Source: Chlorops oryzae (lineage: Eukaryota > Arthropoda > Insecta > Diptera > Chloropidae). From it: a stretch of DNA of 64,000 nt. The notes beneath the pieces were generated by a model. The model saw only the letters and a list, made by a program, of their open reading frames with translations, searched no databases and was not told the origin of the DNA. Below, in pieces: positions 20,201 through 31,480 of this stretch. The stretch spans positions 28,921,345 through 28,985,344 of the forward strand of contig CM035808.1 in assembly GCA_020466095.1 (NCBI GenBank), in the 5' to 3' direction. Position 1 is the first letter of the stretch, and each line of letters begins with the position of its first letter. A program made the position numbers and the translations under genes.

Positions 20201-23200
20201 CTTTTTCTTATTGAAATTTTTCTATACAGTGTACTCTCTCCTCTAAAGGGGACACTTTTTGGGAATGCTCTAGTGTATCGCTTACCAAAATAGTTTTCTC
20301 TTAAGTGGACACCTCTGTTAAAACGACATATTTTTCGGTGTCGTTGGTGTCCGTACACTATAGGTACTTCCACTAAAACCAAAAATGTGTGAATGAGGGG
20401 TAAGGGACTGGCGCACGCTATCTATGAAATAAGGGAAAAATCCGTAGATATCGTCGTTGTCAATTGACCCTCATAATGTATTTACTCAAGGTATGAGTGA
20501 CAAACCCATTGAGACAGAAGGCGTCATCCATTTGATCCATTTGAAATGTACGCTCTACACGTGCTACATTGAAAGTCGTTTGGATCTCCCACTGAGCTTC
20601 TTTTGTTTATCAGTAAAATTACATTCTCAGGTATTAAGCAAAAGAATATTCAAAACCCAAAACCACCGTAAACACCGGACGCTGGTACCAACTGAAATTC
20701 AAGAAACCTGATGATATGTGAAAGCTCGCCCGATTTGTTTATAAGTAATTGAGTGATGTAAACAAAATCAGAGGCAACAAAGAAAGGATCAACAAATTGT
20801 AATCGGGAAGATTCTAGTTTATGTGGGAAGTACAAGATCGGAAATAACCCCACGTAGGTGCGACGCTAGCTGACTTTAAGGCGAATTCAAAAGAGATCAC
20901 AGCTCTATATGGAGCCATTTTAGACACAAGAAAATTCTATCTATTCTATTGTATGGAAAAGTTTTCACAATAAATATATTAAATTCATTTTGGCGAATTA
21001 ACTACGAGTCTCTTTTGGGAAATATATTTTTCTCGAGACATCTGTTGCACTGTACGTATGCACTGTATGTATGCATGTAAGTAGGTATATATAACAAAAG
21101 ATTTTGGTCGACTAGAAAATAAATTGGTTCATTAGTGGGTGTGTTTTTCTAAACCTACTTTATTCTTTATCACAATAAACGAGTAGCTCCAGCGGTAAAT
21201 TAAATAATGACAGTGTACTTGCAGCCATACATACATACAAATGTCCCGTGCAAGGTATTTAATAAAAAGCTCAAAGGCTGGCAATATTGCTTGTTCGCAA
21301 TAATCGTACTAAGAGTAGAAAATATATACCCGTATGCATGAATGTATATATAATGCTTGCCCACACATCAAATACACTAGTTTACAGTGGTTTTGTTGCC
21401 GCGATTTCGTTAAGAGTTTTGGATTAGGGTGGTATTGGGGACATAAGGAACATTTTTGGAAATTTTTTTTCCGCAGAAATATTTAGAATCGGGCTGATAG
21501 ATCTTCGCCTGTAAGTATGCTATCTTGTGAGTCTCAACATTAATTTGCAATAAACATGGCGTTACAGTGCTTCGACAAAAATTAAAATTTTTATTGTCAC
21601 GAAATATCATCAATTTGGTATCATTGGAAAGGGAATTGCTCCATTAAGAGGAAACTCAAAAATTAGAACCGTAAATTTTTTTGTTTTAATGTTGAGCCTC
21701 TTCAAAGTCTTTGCCAACTTTGATTGGGCGTGGCACAAAAAGTAGGCGTGACAGCATTACGAAATTAAAGTTTTCAAACTTGTGGGGTACAACAGTAAGC
21801 TATGCTCCGAATTGATAAAAAAAAATTTTTTTTGGAATCTCATTGATATTTGCACAGAAACGTCCATGCCAAAATTCATTGCTCTAGATTTTTATTACTG
21901 TTTTCACGTTCGCGTCTCCAGTCCTTACGCAGGCATGTCTTTTATAAAAAGCGAGAGAGACAGATCAAAGACTTAAGACGCAAACGTGAACGTGAAAAAC
22001 AAAAAGTTTAATTTTGTAGACTTGTGTCATGATTGAATGGGAAATGTCTCGAATTGTAATCAGTTTGTTTTTTTTTCGCTTTTGTCATTCGAGAGATCTC
22101 GTACGAACGCTTTGCTCAGCTATCGATTGAACTTTCAATATGACTGATTAGATTTGATAAATTCCGAGAATTTCACGGACCTCAATTTATTATTATTACT
22201 TATTACATACATACGTTCTAGGTACGACCTGTCGTACGAATCGAATGACAGATGATAGATAATTCAATGATAATTTCTCCTTTTCAGGCAATAATCGCGT
22301 CTTCAATTGGGCCTTCAGTGCCGCCGAGGACTGTGTTTCACGTGCCATAACAACAGCAGCACCGATCGTTAGTAAGCTTGATGGTCCCATCCATTATGTC
22401 GATCAAACGTTGGTCAAAGGCATCGATAAATTGGAAGTGACCGCACCGATAATCAAGGACACGCCACAGGAAATCTATAATCACGCTAAGAGCAAGGTCA
22501 TTGATGTCGTGCAGCCACATTTCGAACGTGTGGTGAAAATCAAAGCTGCTGGCCAACAGAAAGCATCATCATTGAAGGATTTAGCCTGGCAGAAGGCTAA
22601 CGAAGTGCTAGCCACACAATATGGTTCGATAGCCGTTAATGGTGTCGACACAACATCGGCGTTGGCTGAACGTTTGCTAGAATACTACTTCCCAAAGAGT
22701 GAATCCGACGTTGAAGAGGATAATGGTGAGTAAGATATATACATATGTTGCAACTATGTATGTATAAAAGATGTTAGCTATAGATCCCCGAAATCGAATC
22801 CATCTTCATCAAATGCACATATTTTCATTCTCAGATAAAAGACAATCTGCTGTCGCGAAAGCTAATAAAATTCCAGTCCAAGACAGTAAGTTGTCATCAT
22901 GAGAATGTTCTTTTTGGGATCCTCGTACTAACCTCAATTAATACTCACTTCGAAATGCATGACTTGGAAAACTAATATATATATCGATGCACATACTAAC
23001 ATATATATATATCAATTGCTTACAAAAGATATCGCTTACATTTAATTGAATTTCATTGGGAATGTTTTCGATTGTTTCGGAATGGGTCTGCTTTTTTTTT
23101 TTTTGTCGCAGCGATCTGCCTTATGAACATTCTCATCTCTGCTCTTCTATTTTTAGTTCATCATCTTGATTTAGACCCAAGATTTATAGTAGCTGCCTCA

Positions 23201-23848
23201 ACAGTTTTTCTTTCAATGTCATTGAAAATAATCTCTGAAATGCTTGAGTACATTAGGCGAAATCCAGAAGTTATTGAAATAGTTGATAGGGAAATTATTA
23301 ATTTCATGGTAAGCAATTGATTTATATTCTCGAATGTATCTACCTAAGTGCTGCTATCATGTTAAACAGCTTTAATTGAATACCGAATTGAATACTTATT
23401 TGAATTTTTGTCTCTCTTTTTCTTTCTGTATGTGCTTGTAGTGCCAGTTCCCGCGAGCGAGGACCCAGTTCTACACACCGTACAGACGGTCGGACGATTA
23501 TCCAATAAGATATCGCGTCGCGTCTATCGAAACGTGTCGAGACAAATAAAGCAAATGCAAAAGGGCAACATCAACGATTACCTCAGCTCTCTGATAGCCG
23601 CGCTAAAATTGCATCAATATATCAATTTCATCAATTCATCGATGGGCATAAATGTTGAGCAATCGACACTGAGTGAGAGCAATTCTGCCTCGCAGACCAC
23701 CTCGCCATCGGGGGTCGGTGCAGCAGCGCAAAAGTCCACCTCAAATTCCAACAACTCGAAAGCCCTAATGCTGTCGGCGAGTGCCAACAATGCCAAAAAG
23801 CAAAAATCACCGGCAACAACACTGAAAAAGCCAGAAAACTCACATTAG
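17237..23848 (+). CDS. Lsd-2: Lipid storage droplet protein 2 (perilipin family)
   Basis: Perilipin that coats cytosolic lipid droplets and protects triglyceride from lipolysis. Constitutive coding exons: 17237-17420 (donor GTAAAA), 22288-22725 (acceptor TCCTTTTCAG, donor GTGAGT) and 23442-23848 (acceptor GTGCTTGTAG, stop TAG). Phases are all 1, giving 342 residues, near the about 350 of the Drosophila protein. The PAT-type N-terminus is seen in [13 protein letters not shown] and [15 protein letters not shown]. Then come [52 protein letters not shown] and [18 protein letters not shown], all strongly conserved with Lsd-2. The C-terminus is Ser/Asn/Thr-rich low complexity. A 51-nt cassette (22835-22885) may add 17 residues. 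Intron 1 (4.9 kb) is packed with transposable elements. The gene is intact. Confidence 0.96.
18520..18820. mobile_element. CAGTGTACTCTC-TIR element, TA duplication (Tc1/pogo type), copy 1
   Basis: Perfect termini CAGTGTACTCTC / GAGAGTACACTG with TA on both sides (18518-18519, 18821-18822). It includes TTAAGCGGACACC and ATATGTCCGCTTAA motifs shared with the copies at 20227 and 60844. The 301 bases are non-coding. Confidence 0.8.
19060..19198. mobile_element. hAT-type MITE with perfect 8-bp target duplication
   Basis: Termini CAGGGGCGGACTGGG and CCCAGTCCGCCCTTG, GC-rich inside (CGGGCAAAAGCCCGGTGGGC), flanked on both sides by GTACCCGG (19052-19059, 19199-19206). An 8-bp duplication and CAGGGGCGGA-type ends are hallmarks of hAT elements. 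Confidence 0.85.
20227..20361. mobile_element. CAGTGTACTCTC-TIR element, copy 2 (degraded)
   Basis: The left end TA-CAGTGTACTCTCTCC is clear. The right end is decayed (GTCCGTACACTATA). The interior has CTCTTAAGTGGACACCTCTG and GACATATTTTTCGG, matching the copies at 18520 and 60844. It sits in Lsd-2 intron 1. Confidence 0.65.
21375..22026. mobile_element. CACTAG-TIR element related to the 497-bp satellite unit
   Basis: The left end is CACTAGTTTACA, identical to the 13506-14046 element. The right end TGTAGACTTGTG differs from the expected inverse at two positions. Inside, CTTCGCCTGTAAGTATGCTA and the following bases resemble the satellite unit (CTTCGGCGGTAAGTATGCAA). The right part carries an imperfect hairpin (21901-21998) also found beyond the right edge of the array. 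It lies in intron 1 of Lsd-2. Confidence 0.6.
21901..21998. repeat. Imperfect hairpin, TTTTCACGTTCGCGTCT arm
   Basis: The left arm TTTTCACGTTCGCGTCT pairs with the right arm AGACGCAAACGTGAACGTGAAAA around an approximately 60-base loop containing TTTTATAAAAAGC. A homologous hairpin occurs at 44128-44218. Confidence 0.7.
22835..22885 (+). CDS. Lsd-2: Candidate in-frame cassette exon of Lsd-2
   Basis: An acceptor TTTTCATTCTCAG and donor GTAAG bound 51 nt (17 codons) whose entry and exit phases (1/1) match both neighbours, so inclusion keeps the frame. It encodes [17 protein letters not shown] followed by a split codon, extending the protein from 342 to 359 residues. Strong splice sites and preserved phase support a real optional exon. 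Confidence 0.6.
23112..23320 (+). CDS. Possible alternative terminal exon within Lsd-2, or nested ORF
   Basis: It follows a poly(T)-rich acceptor ending TTTTGTCGCAG. Entered in phase 1, as from the exon ending at 22725 or 22885, it reads A-I-C-L-M-N-I-L and stays open for about 69 codons to TGA at 23318. The peptide has hydrophobic stretches ([26 protein letters not shown]) and a charged helix ([17 protein letters not shown]). A donor-like GTAAGC at 23309 would shift the frame of the next exon, so it fits better as a terminal exon. An ATG at 23072 could also open it as a separate small ORF. No family recognised. Confidence 0.35.
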
Positions 23849-24419
23849 ATGATTAGTTAGAATTGTTCACCCCGTTTTTTGCATAAGATTTTATAATTAT
23901 CATTAACCTCCTTAAGTAGAGCATGGAGTTTTCCTCGAGAAATATACACCCACATAGATATACATATATAAGCATATTCTCTCTAAATTTAAAAAAAAAA
24001 AACAAAGCTTCTTTATCGCTTAAATTGAGAAGAACTGAAGTAGAAAAGCTTAGCAAAGCCTAAACCATAATTTATATAATGTAAATAATTAATAGTTCAC
24101 TTCTAGTGATTTTATATTTTGAATTATCGATAAATCATTCACCAATCATCGGTCATCGTTCGTCGTTCATCGTTAATTGAGTGCACGTTAATTATAGAAG
24201 AAGAAAAATGAAAAATAATGGCATTTAAGAATTACACTGTAAGTTATAAACTATTCAAATATACATACATAGCTGTGCTATACCGAATTAAATAATTCAT
24301 ATGTATTCCTTATGTACCAAAATCGAAGCATTCAAGCACATAACGTACATATGTATATATCGGGCGATAAGGAGTCAAGCATGTAAGATATACATATTTA
24401 TTATTGTGGCTTTATCTTG

Positions 24420-24425
24420 AATAAA
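24420..24425 (+). terminator. Candidate poly(A) signal of Lsd-2
   Basis: AATAAA, part of AATAAAATAAAAG, 572 bases after the Lsd-2 stop. The interval 23849-24419 is AT-rich and ORF-poor, as expected of a 3' UTR. Confidence 0.45.
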
Positions 24426-24449
24426 ATAAAAGAACGTAATGGAAAAATG

Positions 24450-26504
24450 TACAAATACTGCAATTGATTTCTCCGGGACTTATCATGTTTGGAAAGTCCA
24501 GCACGTTGAAGCTATCAAACTGTACCCCGTTTGTGGTACATGAGAATGATGTTAAAATAAACTGGAATTCAATGAAAGTGAGTGTATATTTATGGGTCAA
24601 AACTTTGAGAACCTCACTGGTGTTCAATCAACAGAAAATCCTCATGTATTAAAGCCTACCACTGTGGCCTTTCGTTAGCTATAATCAATTCACGAATTCC
24701 CGTATATTTTTGCAAATTTTCCTTAAAAATTTAAATTGCATAAACAGTGATAGAGGAAGAGAAATATTTAAAAAGGTTTTAGTGAAGTATTTTTGCAGTA
24801 AAATTCCTCGGAATACTTTCAAAACTACGTCGCCATAAAAGGGCCTTAAGGCCTATAAATATTTATGGATTCTCAGCGCGATTACCATGAAAGACATTAA
24901 AAAAAAAAAAAGAATATAAATACCTCGCATTTAAGTTTTGACGGATCCAGGGTATTAATCACATCGTCTGCTTCAAGTTTAACCAGACAGTCATGTACGA
25001 CAGACAGATAGACAGACAGACAGACACAGATGGAGCGACGGACCATGCCTGATGAAATCGATCAATGCGGTTTCCATGCGCAACTGGTTTAACAGGTTTC
25101 TGAGTGAAAGAATCACTCGGGCCATGATAACCACAAGAGCTGCAGAGAATTTTGTGTGAAGAAGCTGAAGGAGCTGCGGCTGAACGATCGAACACAGATC
25201 ATTTTCGTTTCGTGAGATGAATTACGAGCAGCCCGACAACATTGAGCAAAGAATGAGGTCTTAAAACGTGAACTTTGGACGACGAAGAAAAAAGACGAGG
25301 AAAATAAAATCTGCAAATGTAGACGAATGAAGGCAAAACAAAAATATAATAAAAATGAATTGCTCACACGGAACAAAAAAAACCGTGCTCTTAAAACGGG
25401 CTTGTTTTGAGTTATAGTTTCAAAATTCCATGAAGCGAGTCTAGAGTCTAGACAAAAAGGCAATGGGTTACCTAGAAGAATATATTTATGATTAATTGAA
25501 GAAAGTTTATTATTTCAAGGTTGGTTTTGGGAACCCACCTATTTTAAAACTTGAATTTTATTATTGGACAACACAAACTTAAAAAACAAACATCAAGGTT
25601 CAGATGTACGAGTTTGCCAGCTTAAAAATAGAATTTTTATTTTGTTAAAAAGCAGAATTTTTGGGGGGAAAAAATTTAAATAATTTATGCCAAATCTTTG
25701 AAAAACAATAAAAAAAATTTTTAATTGAATCTTTCCGGTTCGAAGGCAGAGAGCAACACGATCAGCTTCGAGACTTTGTTTCAATCAAATAAGAGGTTTC
25801 CGGCCAATGAATAATTAGACAGTTTAGCCGGTTCTTAAAATTTTCTGAAGACCCCTTGAACAATGTCGCCATAAACATTGATAAGATATCTTGAGACTGT
25901 TAAGCCGCCACAGCTGAAGTGCTCGAGTATTTTATTGACTTGAATTGACTTTTTTGGGGCACACCAATGAGCAAGGGAACTGGATTTCTTCGTATCTAAT
26001 ATTATCTAAATTTTTACGATCCCTCAAAAGTTGATTTTATAATTTCAATTTCTAGAAATTTCATTTTTTGTTCTCCCCGCCTCTGTCTGTCTGACATTCA
26101 CATCGAAGCGTTAAAGAATCAAAGCAAAGCAACACGAGCAATGGAAAAACAGAAATAATCGCTTATCAGTAAAATTGTACATATATATATAGACGTATGT
26201 ATATTTTTATATACTTAATTGCTTTGTACCATCAATATAAGAAAATGAAAAAAAACCGAAGAAGATTGAAAAAATTGCTTGGGTGCAGAGTCCACCGAGT
26301 GGCGTGACTATTTCGACAGATCTTTTATTATTGCCGGTCATGTTTTGACGTTTTCTTTTAATGATTTTTAAGTACAAAGAAACTTTCATTTTTCCTTTTT
26401 AATCTTATCTTTTCAATGAAACTTTTTTTTATATTTTTAGTCCCCAAATGTACTTGCTCGGAACGATAAGGAAGAAACTCTGACATTGTGGCAGTTTTTG
26501 TGAC
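24450..26504. other. Intergenic stretch without a recognised gene
   Basis: AT-rich DNA. A short GACAGACA tract at 25009-25024 resembles the DINE-1 core, but no other DINE-1 blocks are next to it. ORFs here are short and unrecognised. Confidence 0.5.
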
Positions 26505-26699
26505 AACGTACTCCCATACAACGTACTCCCATACAACGTACTCCCATACAACGTACTCCCATACAACGTACTCCCATACTACGTACTCCCATACAACGTA
26601 CTCCCATACTACGTACTCCCATACAACGTACTCCCATACAACGTACTCCCATACAACGTACTCCCATACTACGTACTCCCATACTACGTACTCCCATAG
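26505..26699 (+). repeat. 15-bp minisatellite, 13 copies
   Basis: AACGTACTCCCATAC repeated 13 times head-to-tail, with only A/T variation at the first position. Because the period is a multiple of three, it gives repeated pentapeptides in all frames (for example Ser-His-Thr-Thr-Tyr on plus), so the long ORFs on both strands are by-products. Confidence 0.97.
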
Positions 26700-27533
26700 A
26701 ACGTACCGTTTCATTTACGTGTTCATAAATATACTAGTACTGGAGGTGAACTTAATAATGTTCCGATCAGTAATAATGGACCGATCACTTTTGGAAAGGA
26801 TGATTATTACAAGCTAAAGGTAGCTTACATATCAACTTTCGTTCAAGTCCAACGATAACTTTGGGTGTAAGAGAGAAATAACAAATATGGAACCCATGGC
26901 CCGCGAAACGATTTTCGATTTCTGTTCCGCACATTATCCGTACCACCCACGAAATGGAACTCTGGGGAAATCGCGGGGAAGTGACATCCTCTACAAACCT
27001 AGTTGCGGAGAGTAAAAGGCACCTATAAGCTATTGGCGGCAGAGTAAGTTCTCATGGGAACCTGGGGGCGGCAGAGCACATTTCATAGGAACCTGGCGGT
27101 GGCAGAGCTACAGGCAGAGGAATATATTTGCGGCAAGCCAACGTGTGGCAAATGTTTGTGCTCTCGTTTTTGTTTGAGCGTTCGAGAAAGAAGCATTATA
27201 GTTGGTTCATGCTAAATATAATAACGGCTTTTTGTAGAATCAAGCTAGACATGGCTCGAACCACAGTATTTCCCGGTATTAAACACTATTGTGGTTGGAA
27301 AATGAGATAAAAATTTAATACTGGTGGCACGTATATGGAAATTGGAAAGTATACCCCATATAAAATTGAATTGTTATCCCTGAAAGTATACCGCATTTAT
27401 ATTAATTTGCTTTGAATTGAAAATCTAAAGTGATATTTTGTAGCCTATTCGTAGGATTTTACTCAAATATATTGCTCTGCCTGCAGCTCTGCCGCAAATA
27501 AAATTCCTATGAAAAGATCACTTTGATCATGTG
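26700..27533. other. Intergenic stretch without a recognised gene
   Basis: Contains GGCAGAG-rich imperfect repeats (27030-27120) with an inverted counterpart near 27476-27500. Nothing else is supportable. Confidence 0.4.
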
Positions 27534-27972
27534 CAGTAGGGATGTCAGTCGGAGAAATGCGATACAGTAGAGTACGGATAAATGCAAAACGTTTTTTGCT
27601 CGAATTCATGTGCTCTTATGAGTTATTTGCATTGATCCGTGCATATTTTCATGAGAACGCATAAAAAAGGCTTCAAAGCACCTTGCACTTATGAGGTTCT
27701 TGCATTTATTCATGTTGCATATATGCGTAGTTCATTGTTCATCGAAAAATGCATCGATGCGCCCCGATGTATCGAAGGTCCTCCAAAAAGCATTTAAAAA
27801 ATATTAATTTTATTAAACTAATATATGCAAGTAATGTTCCTAGCAGCAAAAAAAAGTAACAAAAAAAAAAACGTATACAAGAAACCATCGAATATCAATA
27901 CATATAGCGATGCATCTAAGAAAAACATCGATATTTTCCATGCATCGATGTTCAACCCGCATCCCTATTTGG
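27534..27972. mobile_element. Possible hAT-like element remnant
   Basis: CAGTAGGGATG at the left and CATCCCTATTTG at the right form a short imperfect inverted terminus, and several ATCGATG/GCATCGAT motifs lie inside. No clear 8-bp duplication was found. Low confidence. Confidence 0.3.
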
Positions 27973-28070
27973 CAGTGAGCATCGAGTTAATTGCACATTC
28001 GATAATGTTTACATTTTTTGGGGCGTTTATCTTTGTTTTACTCTTTTTTACATTTTTTTGTAGTTTTTGT
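27966..28070 (+). repeat. Dispersed repeat, partner of 31925-32065 (inverted)
   Basis: GGCAGTGAGCATCGAGTTAA and GTTTATCTTTGTTTT segments recur in inverse orientation near 31988-32058. Confidence 0.7.
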
Positions 28071-28651
28071 TATGAACAAGTACCTATTTGTGCGACGTTC
28101 TTTTTGCGTTTTTATTGCAAGAAAATGATTTGCGAGCAAAGAATAAATAAACGGCTTGAACCCCAAACAGATTAGAAAAATATATAAGAATCTTCGCTGT
28201 AGAACGATTCGAAAATATTTGACAACGCATTCAAGGAGACCAAACAATTCATAGGCCTTAAACCCAAGGTAAATATTGAAAATGCCTCTTGTCAGTAGAT
28301 AGAACGACGAAAGCAAAAAAAAAATAAATAAATAAATAAAAAAGAAATGAGCAAAGAAAATGAGTCTTTGGACAACAAAATCTGTTGTTCGGTAAATATT
28401 TGACCGAAGATACGAATGCTATGGGTACAGTGACCATAAATTGAAATTGAAAAAAACAGAACAAAAATATTTATTTTTTTTAGTCTTCAACTTAGTTTAT
28501 TTAAACCTTGTGAAGGTTTACGAGGATGCCACAGAACTGAAGTGCAAAATCGTCCAAAATTTCAATCGGGTCCAAGGATCATGAAGATCGAATTTGGACT
28601 TAGTTTATTCTCCATTTCCAATTTGGTTTCTTCTATGAGAGAATTCAAGGT

Positions 28652-28816
28652 CTCCTGGCTCTCGCTACACCATGTTAAAGGTCATAGGGTCAACGCTTCA
28701 TGCTGTAAAACACCACTACCAGTTCGATTCAATACACACTCTTCAGTACTGTTGAACTGTTGCCTAGGGTCCGCAGGTTTGCTATGCCCGTAAACCATAA
28801 ATGGTTCCCCTCGCGA
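28652..28816 (+). repeat. Dispersed repeat copy A
   Basis: Shares CTCCTGG, CTCGCTACACCATGTTAA, CACCACTACCAGTTCGATT, CCTAGGGTCCGCAGG and AAACCATAAATGGTTCCCCT with 30809-30958, in the same orientation and order with small indels. Family unknown. Confidence 0.7.
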
Positions 28817-30808
28817 CTGTGTTTTTACAGAGAAGATACATTCGAGAAAATATAGTTTTAAAAGTCGTGGAAAAAGAGCTGGAATATACATAGGTACATA
28901 TATAGCCCGACTCTTAATACTCCGGGTAATTTTTTTCTGTGCGGATTTGAAAATGATATTCATATTCTAAATCCAAGGGGAAGTGAGTATAGAGGGAGAA
29001 AGGATTTCCTAAGCTCATCCCATTTTCCCTTTTATTGAGATGTAGAACACTACCGTTTTCAGCGTCGTAAAATTTCTAATGAAAAACTTCCCGTGAAATA
29101 TTCATTTAGAACTGGGTTGAAAGAAAAACTACTGGAAATTAATTAATTAACAGAATTCCCTAACTAAAGTTTTGAAGACTCGGGCTAGTAAGAACAAAGG
29201 CTGCGTTAAGACAGAACTAAAGTCTTGGGTAGTGATATAAAATAGAATCATAACAAGTTTTCAATCTCAATAGCTATATTGCTTAACTGAACATTCTTGC
29301 TTTATTTGAAAGGTTAGTGCCTCACAAAAAGCCTCTAGGAATTTCATTTTCTAGTGTGGCTCTTCAACAATGAAAATTCTTTCAAATGTTCATTGTGTTA
29401 TTCTTCATCGTCACGGGTTCCAAGTCATGGTCTTCACCGGCTTCACAGGCCCAACGAGCCTTGTTCCTGCCACTTCAACTTTTGTCCTTTATTTAGGCCT
29501 TCTTTTTCTTTTTTCGCTTTCTGGTGCGCATTCTGAGTACCTTTGACCGTTTGATGCCAATGCTTAAGCCATTTTGGACTAGATGTTCGATTTATCGAAC
29601 AAAATCAATGGTTATTTTTTTTTTATCGTTTCAAAGTGGGCTTATTTTCTTGCAATCGTCCGTTTGCTTGGCCTCCAATGAAGGCTTTCTGAGTGTCTGA
29701 AATATTTAAACAAATATCGTCAGAATTATTATTGATCCTTCATTGATAGGCACATGAAGCATGTATCTGCAACAACTTTTCATATAATGTTCGTCTCAGT
29801 TATATGTAGGAAGGCCTATAGGCAGCCCACAAATCGCCAATATCCATACATACATATCTCTGGTAATTCGTCAATCATATCACCAAAGTTTAATTGCAAA
29901 ATCATCTTTAAACTTTTTTCAAGGCTTTGATGCATGATTTTTCTCTCCCCCTTTTTTTTAAGTATCGAGTGTAGGGTCACAGAAAACGCTGGCAATATTT
30001 TTAGATTCTCAATTTTTATGCAAAGATGAAATCGGTAATTAACTTTGTGATTAGTAAGCCGTATGACGAGGGCAGACGATGTGAAGTCGCTAATAAAAAG
30101 TCAACATGCGAGCATAAAACATTGACACTTCTCACACAACAAAAGGATGGAGGGGAAAGCAAAACACGTAACTAAATTTTATTATCACTTCAAAAGGAAA
30201 GCCGCCGCCAGATGGCCAGAGCGGTGGGGAGCAAGTGCAATTGGCGAGAAGCGTGAAAAACTTAATAACATCGTTCGCGGCACTGAGGGAAGAAACTCTG
30301 TGTGTACTTAGCTAATTTGCTTTGCCCGACTCTGTTTATTAACTCTGCCGCCATGGGTTAATGTGTGTTCCTTAGCTGCGCGTTGTGTTTGCATAAAGTT
30401 GTCAATTTGCTTCAATTTTCGGTCATTAAGGTTTCTTTTAAAAATGTTTTGTTTCTATAAACTATTTAAGTAGTAATTAATAGTCATAGCTCATGGGGGT
30501 TGAGTAGAGCTACCGATAGTCAAAACAATCGTCTATCGGGATCCTTTAAGTCCATCAAGGAAAAATCCAAACTAATTTTTCATCAATTCCTAGAAAATCG
30601 TGATTATTTATTGCTTGCCCGTAAAAATTACTATTCGTATTCATTGCAATTATTGTGGTCGGTGTACGCATCTTTTGACTTTTAAGTCTTCCACTGCATC
30701 CTTGGTCATGAGTCGATGCCATTCTCATCCTATCAACAACCACAGCCTCAGCGAGACACCCACAATGGGATCTCCCAAAGAAAAGGCACGGCCAATCAGA
30801 CCGTGGGG

Positions 30809-30958
30809 CTCCTGGTTCTCACTGTGCCATGTTAACATGGTCATATGGTCAACCTTTCGTGACGCTATCAACGCCACTACCAATTCGATTGCATACCCAA
30901 TCTTCAGCTGGCTAGGGTCCGCGGGCTTGCCGAAAACCATAAATGGTTCCCCTCGCGG
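30809..30958 (+). repeat. Dispersed repeat copy B
   Basis: Second copy of the 28652-28816 repeat. Its minus strand is open over 71 codons (30940-30725) whereas copy A's minus-strand frame differs, so the ORF is probably not conserved coding sequence. Confidence 0.7.
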
Positions 30959-31084
30959 GTATTATTGTGGGGATATCACAATGAACAATTGAATTCGATT
31001 CAAGGAAAACTACAAGATCATTTATGTTTTTATTCCTGTTGAAGCTTGTTAAAGTGTATTTAATTAAGCTTAATTAGTTTTAAA

Positions 31085-31480
31085 AATAATTGAATTTAAA
31101 CGTCCTCCCTGCTCGTTGATACATTTGCGGCTGCTTACAAAGAAGTAATTCATCACTGCCTGGAGAGTTGTGCCTCAATTGCTAATCGAATAGATTGCTT
31201 AAGTACATCGAACTTTATTTGTTGTGATGGGTTGACCTCTTGTCTTAAATAGCCCCATAAGAAAAGGCCAGCTGCAGTAAGGTCATGTGATCTGAGGGGC
31301 CAACGTCATATGGAGTATATGTCTGCTGATATTCATTTGAGCAGATAAGGTTCTCGTCGAAATTCTCCGACTGCTTTGTATGTCAGCAGCGATAGTTACC
31401 TCCATCTGAAGTGTAGGGTTTCGATGGTAAGATCTTCTTGCAATCGTTCCATGTTCGGAAAAACTATTCACCAGCCTCTT
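31085..31480 (-). pseudogene. Broken Tc1/mariner-type transposase (HTH plus C-terminal DDE remnant)
   Basis: Reading the minus strand, a helix-turn-helix-like segment (RLVNSFSEHGTIARR ... RTLSAQMNISRHILH) is followed at about 31305, after a frame change, by WPLRSHDLTAAGLFLWGYL. That matches the WPPRSPDLTPxDFFLWGYL block around the last catalytic Asp of insect mariner/Tc1-like transposases. Then come FDVLKQSIRLAIEAQLSRQ and, after another break, a decayed PQMYQRAGR tail. The catalytic region between the two blocks is missing, so this is an internally deleted dead copy. No terminal repeats were identified. Confidence 0.75.

Noticed and set aside
25000..25035. Third DINE-1-like element
   Set aside because: Only a GACAGACA tract is present; neither the TATACCC end nor the 3' hairpin is found nearby.
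26505..26699. CRISPR-like array
   Set aside because: Repeats are directly adjacent without unique spacers, and the genome is eukaryotic.
26358..26817. 109- and 118-codon ORFs with pentapeptide repeats
   Set aside because: By-product of a 15-bp minisatellite, whose period is a multiple of three and free of stops in several frames.
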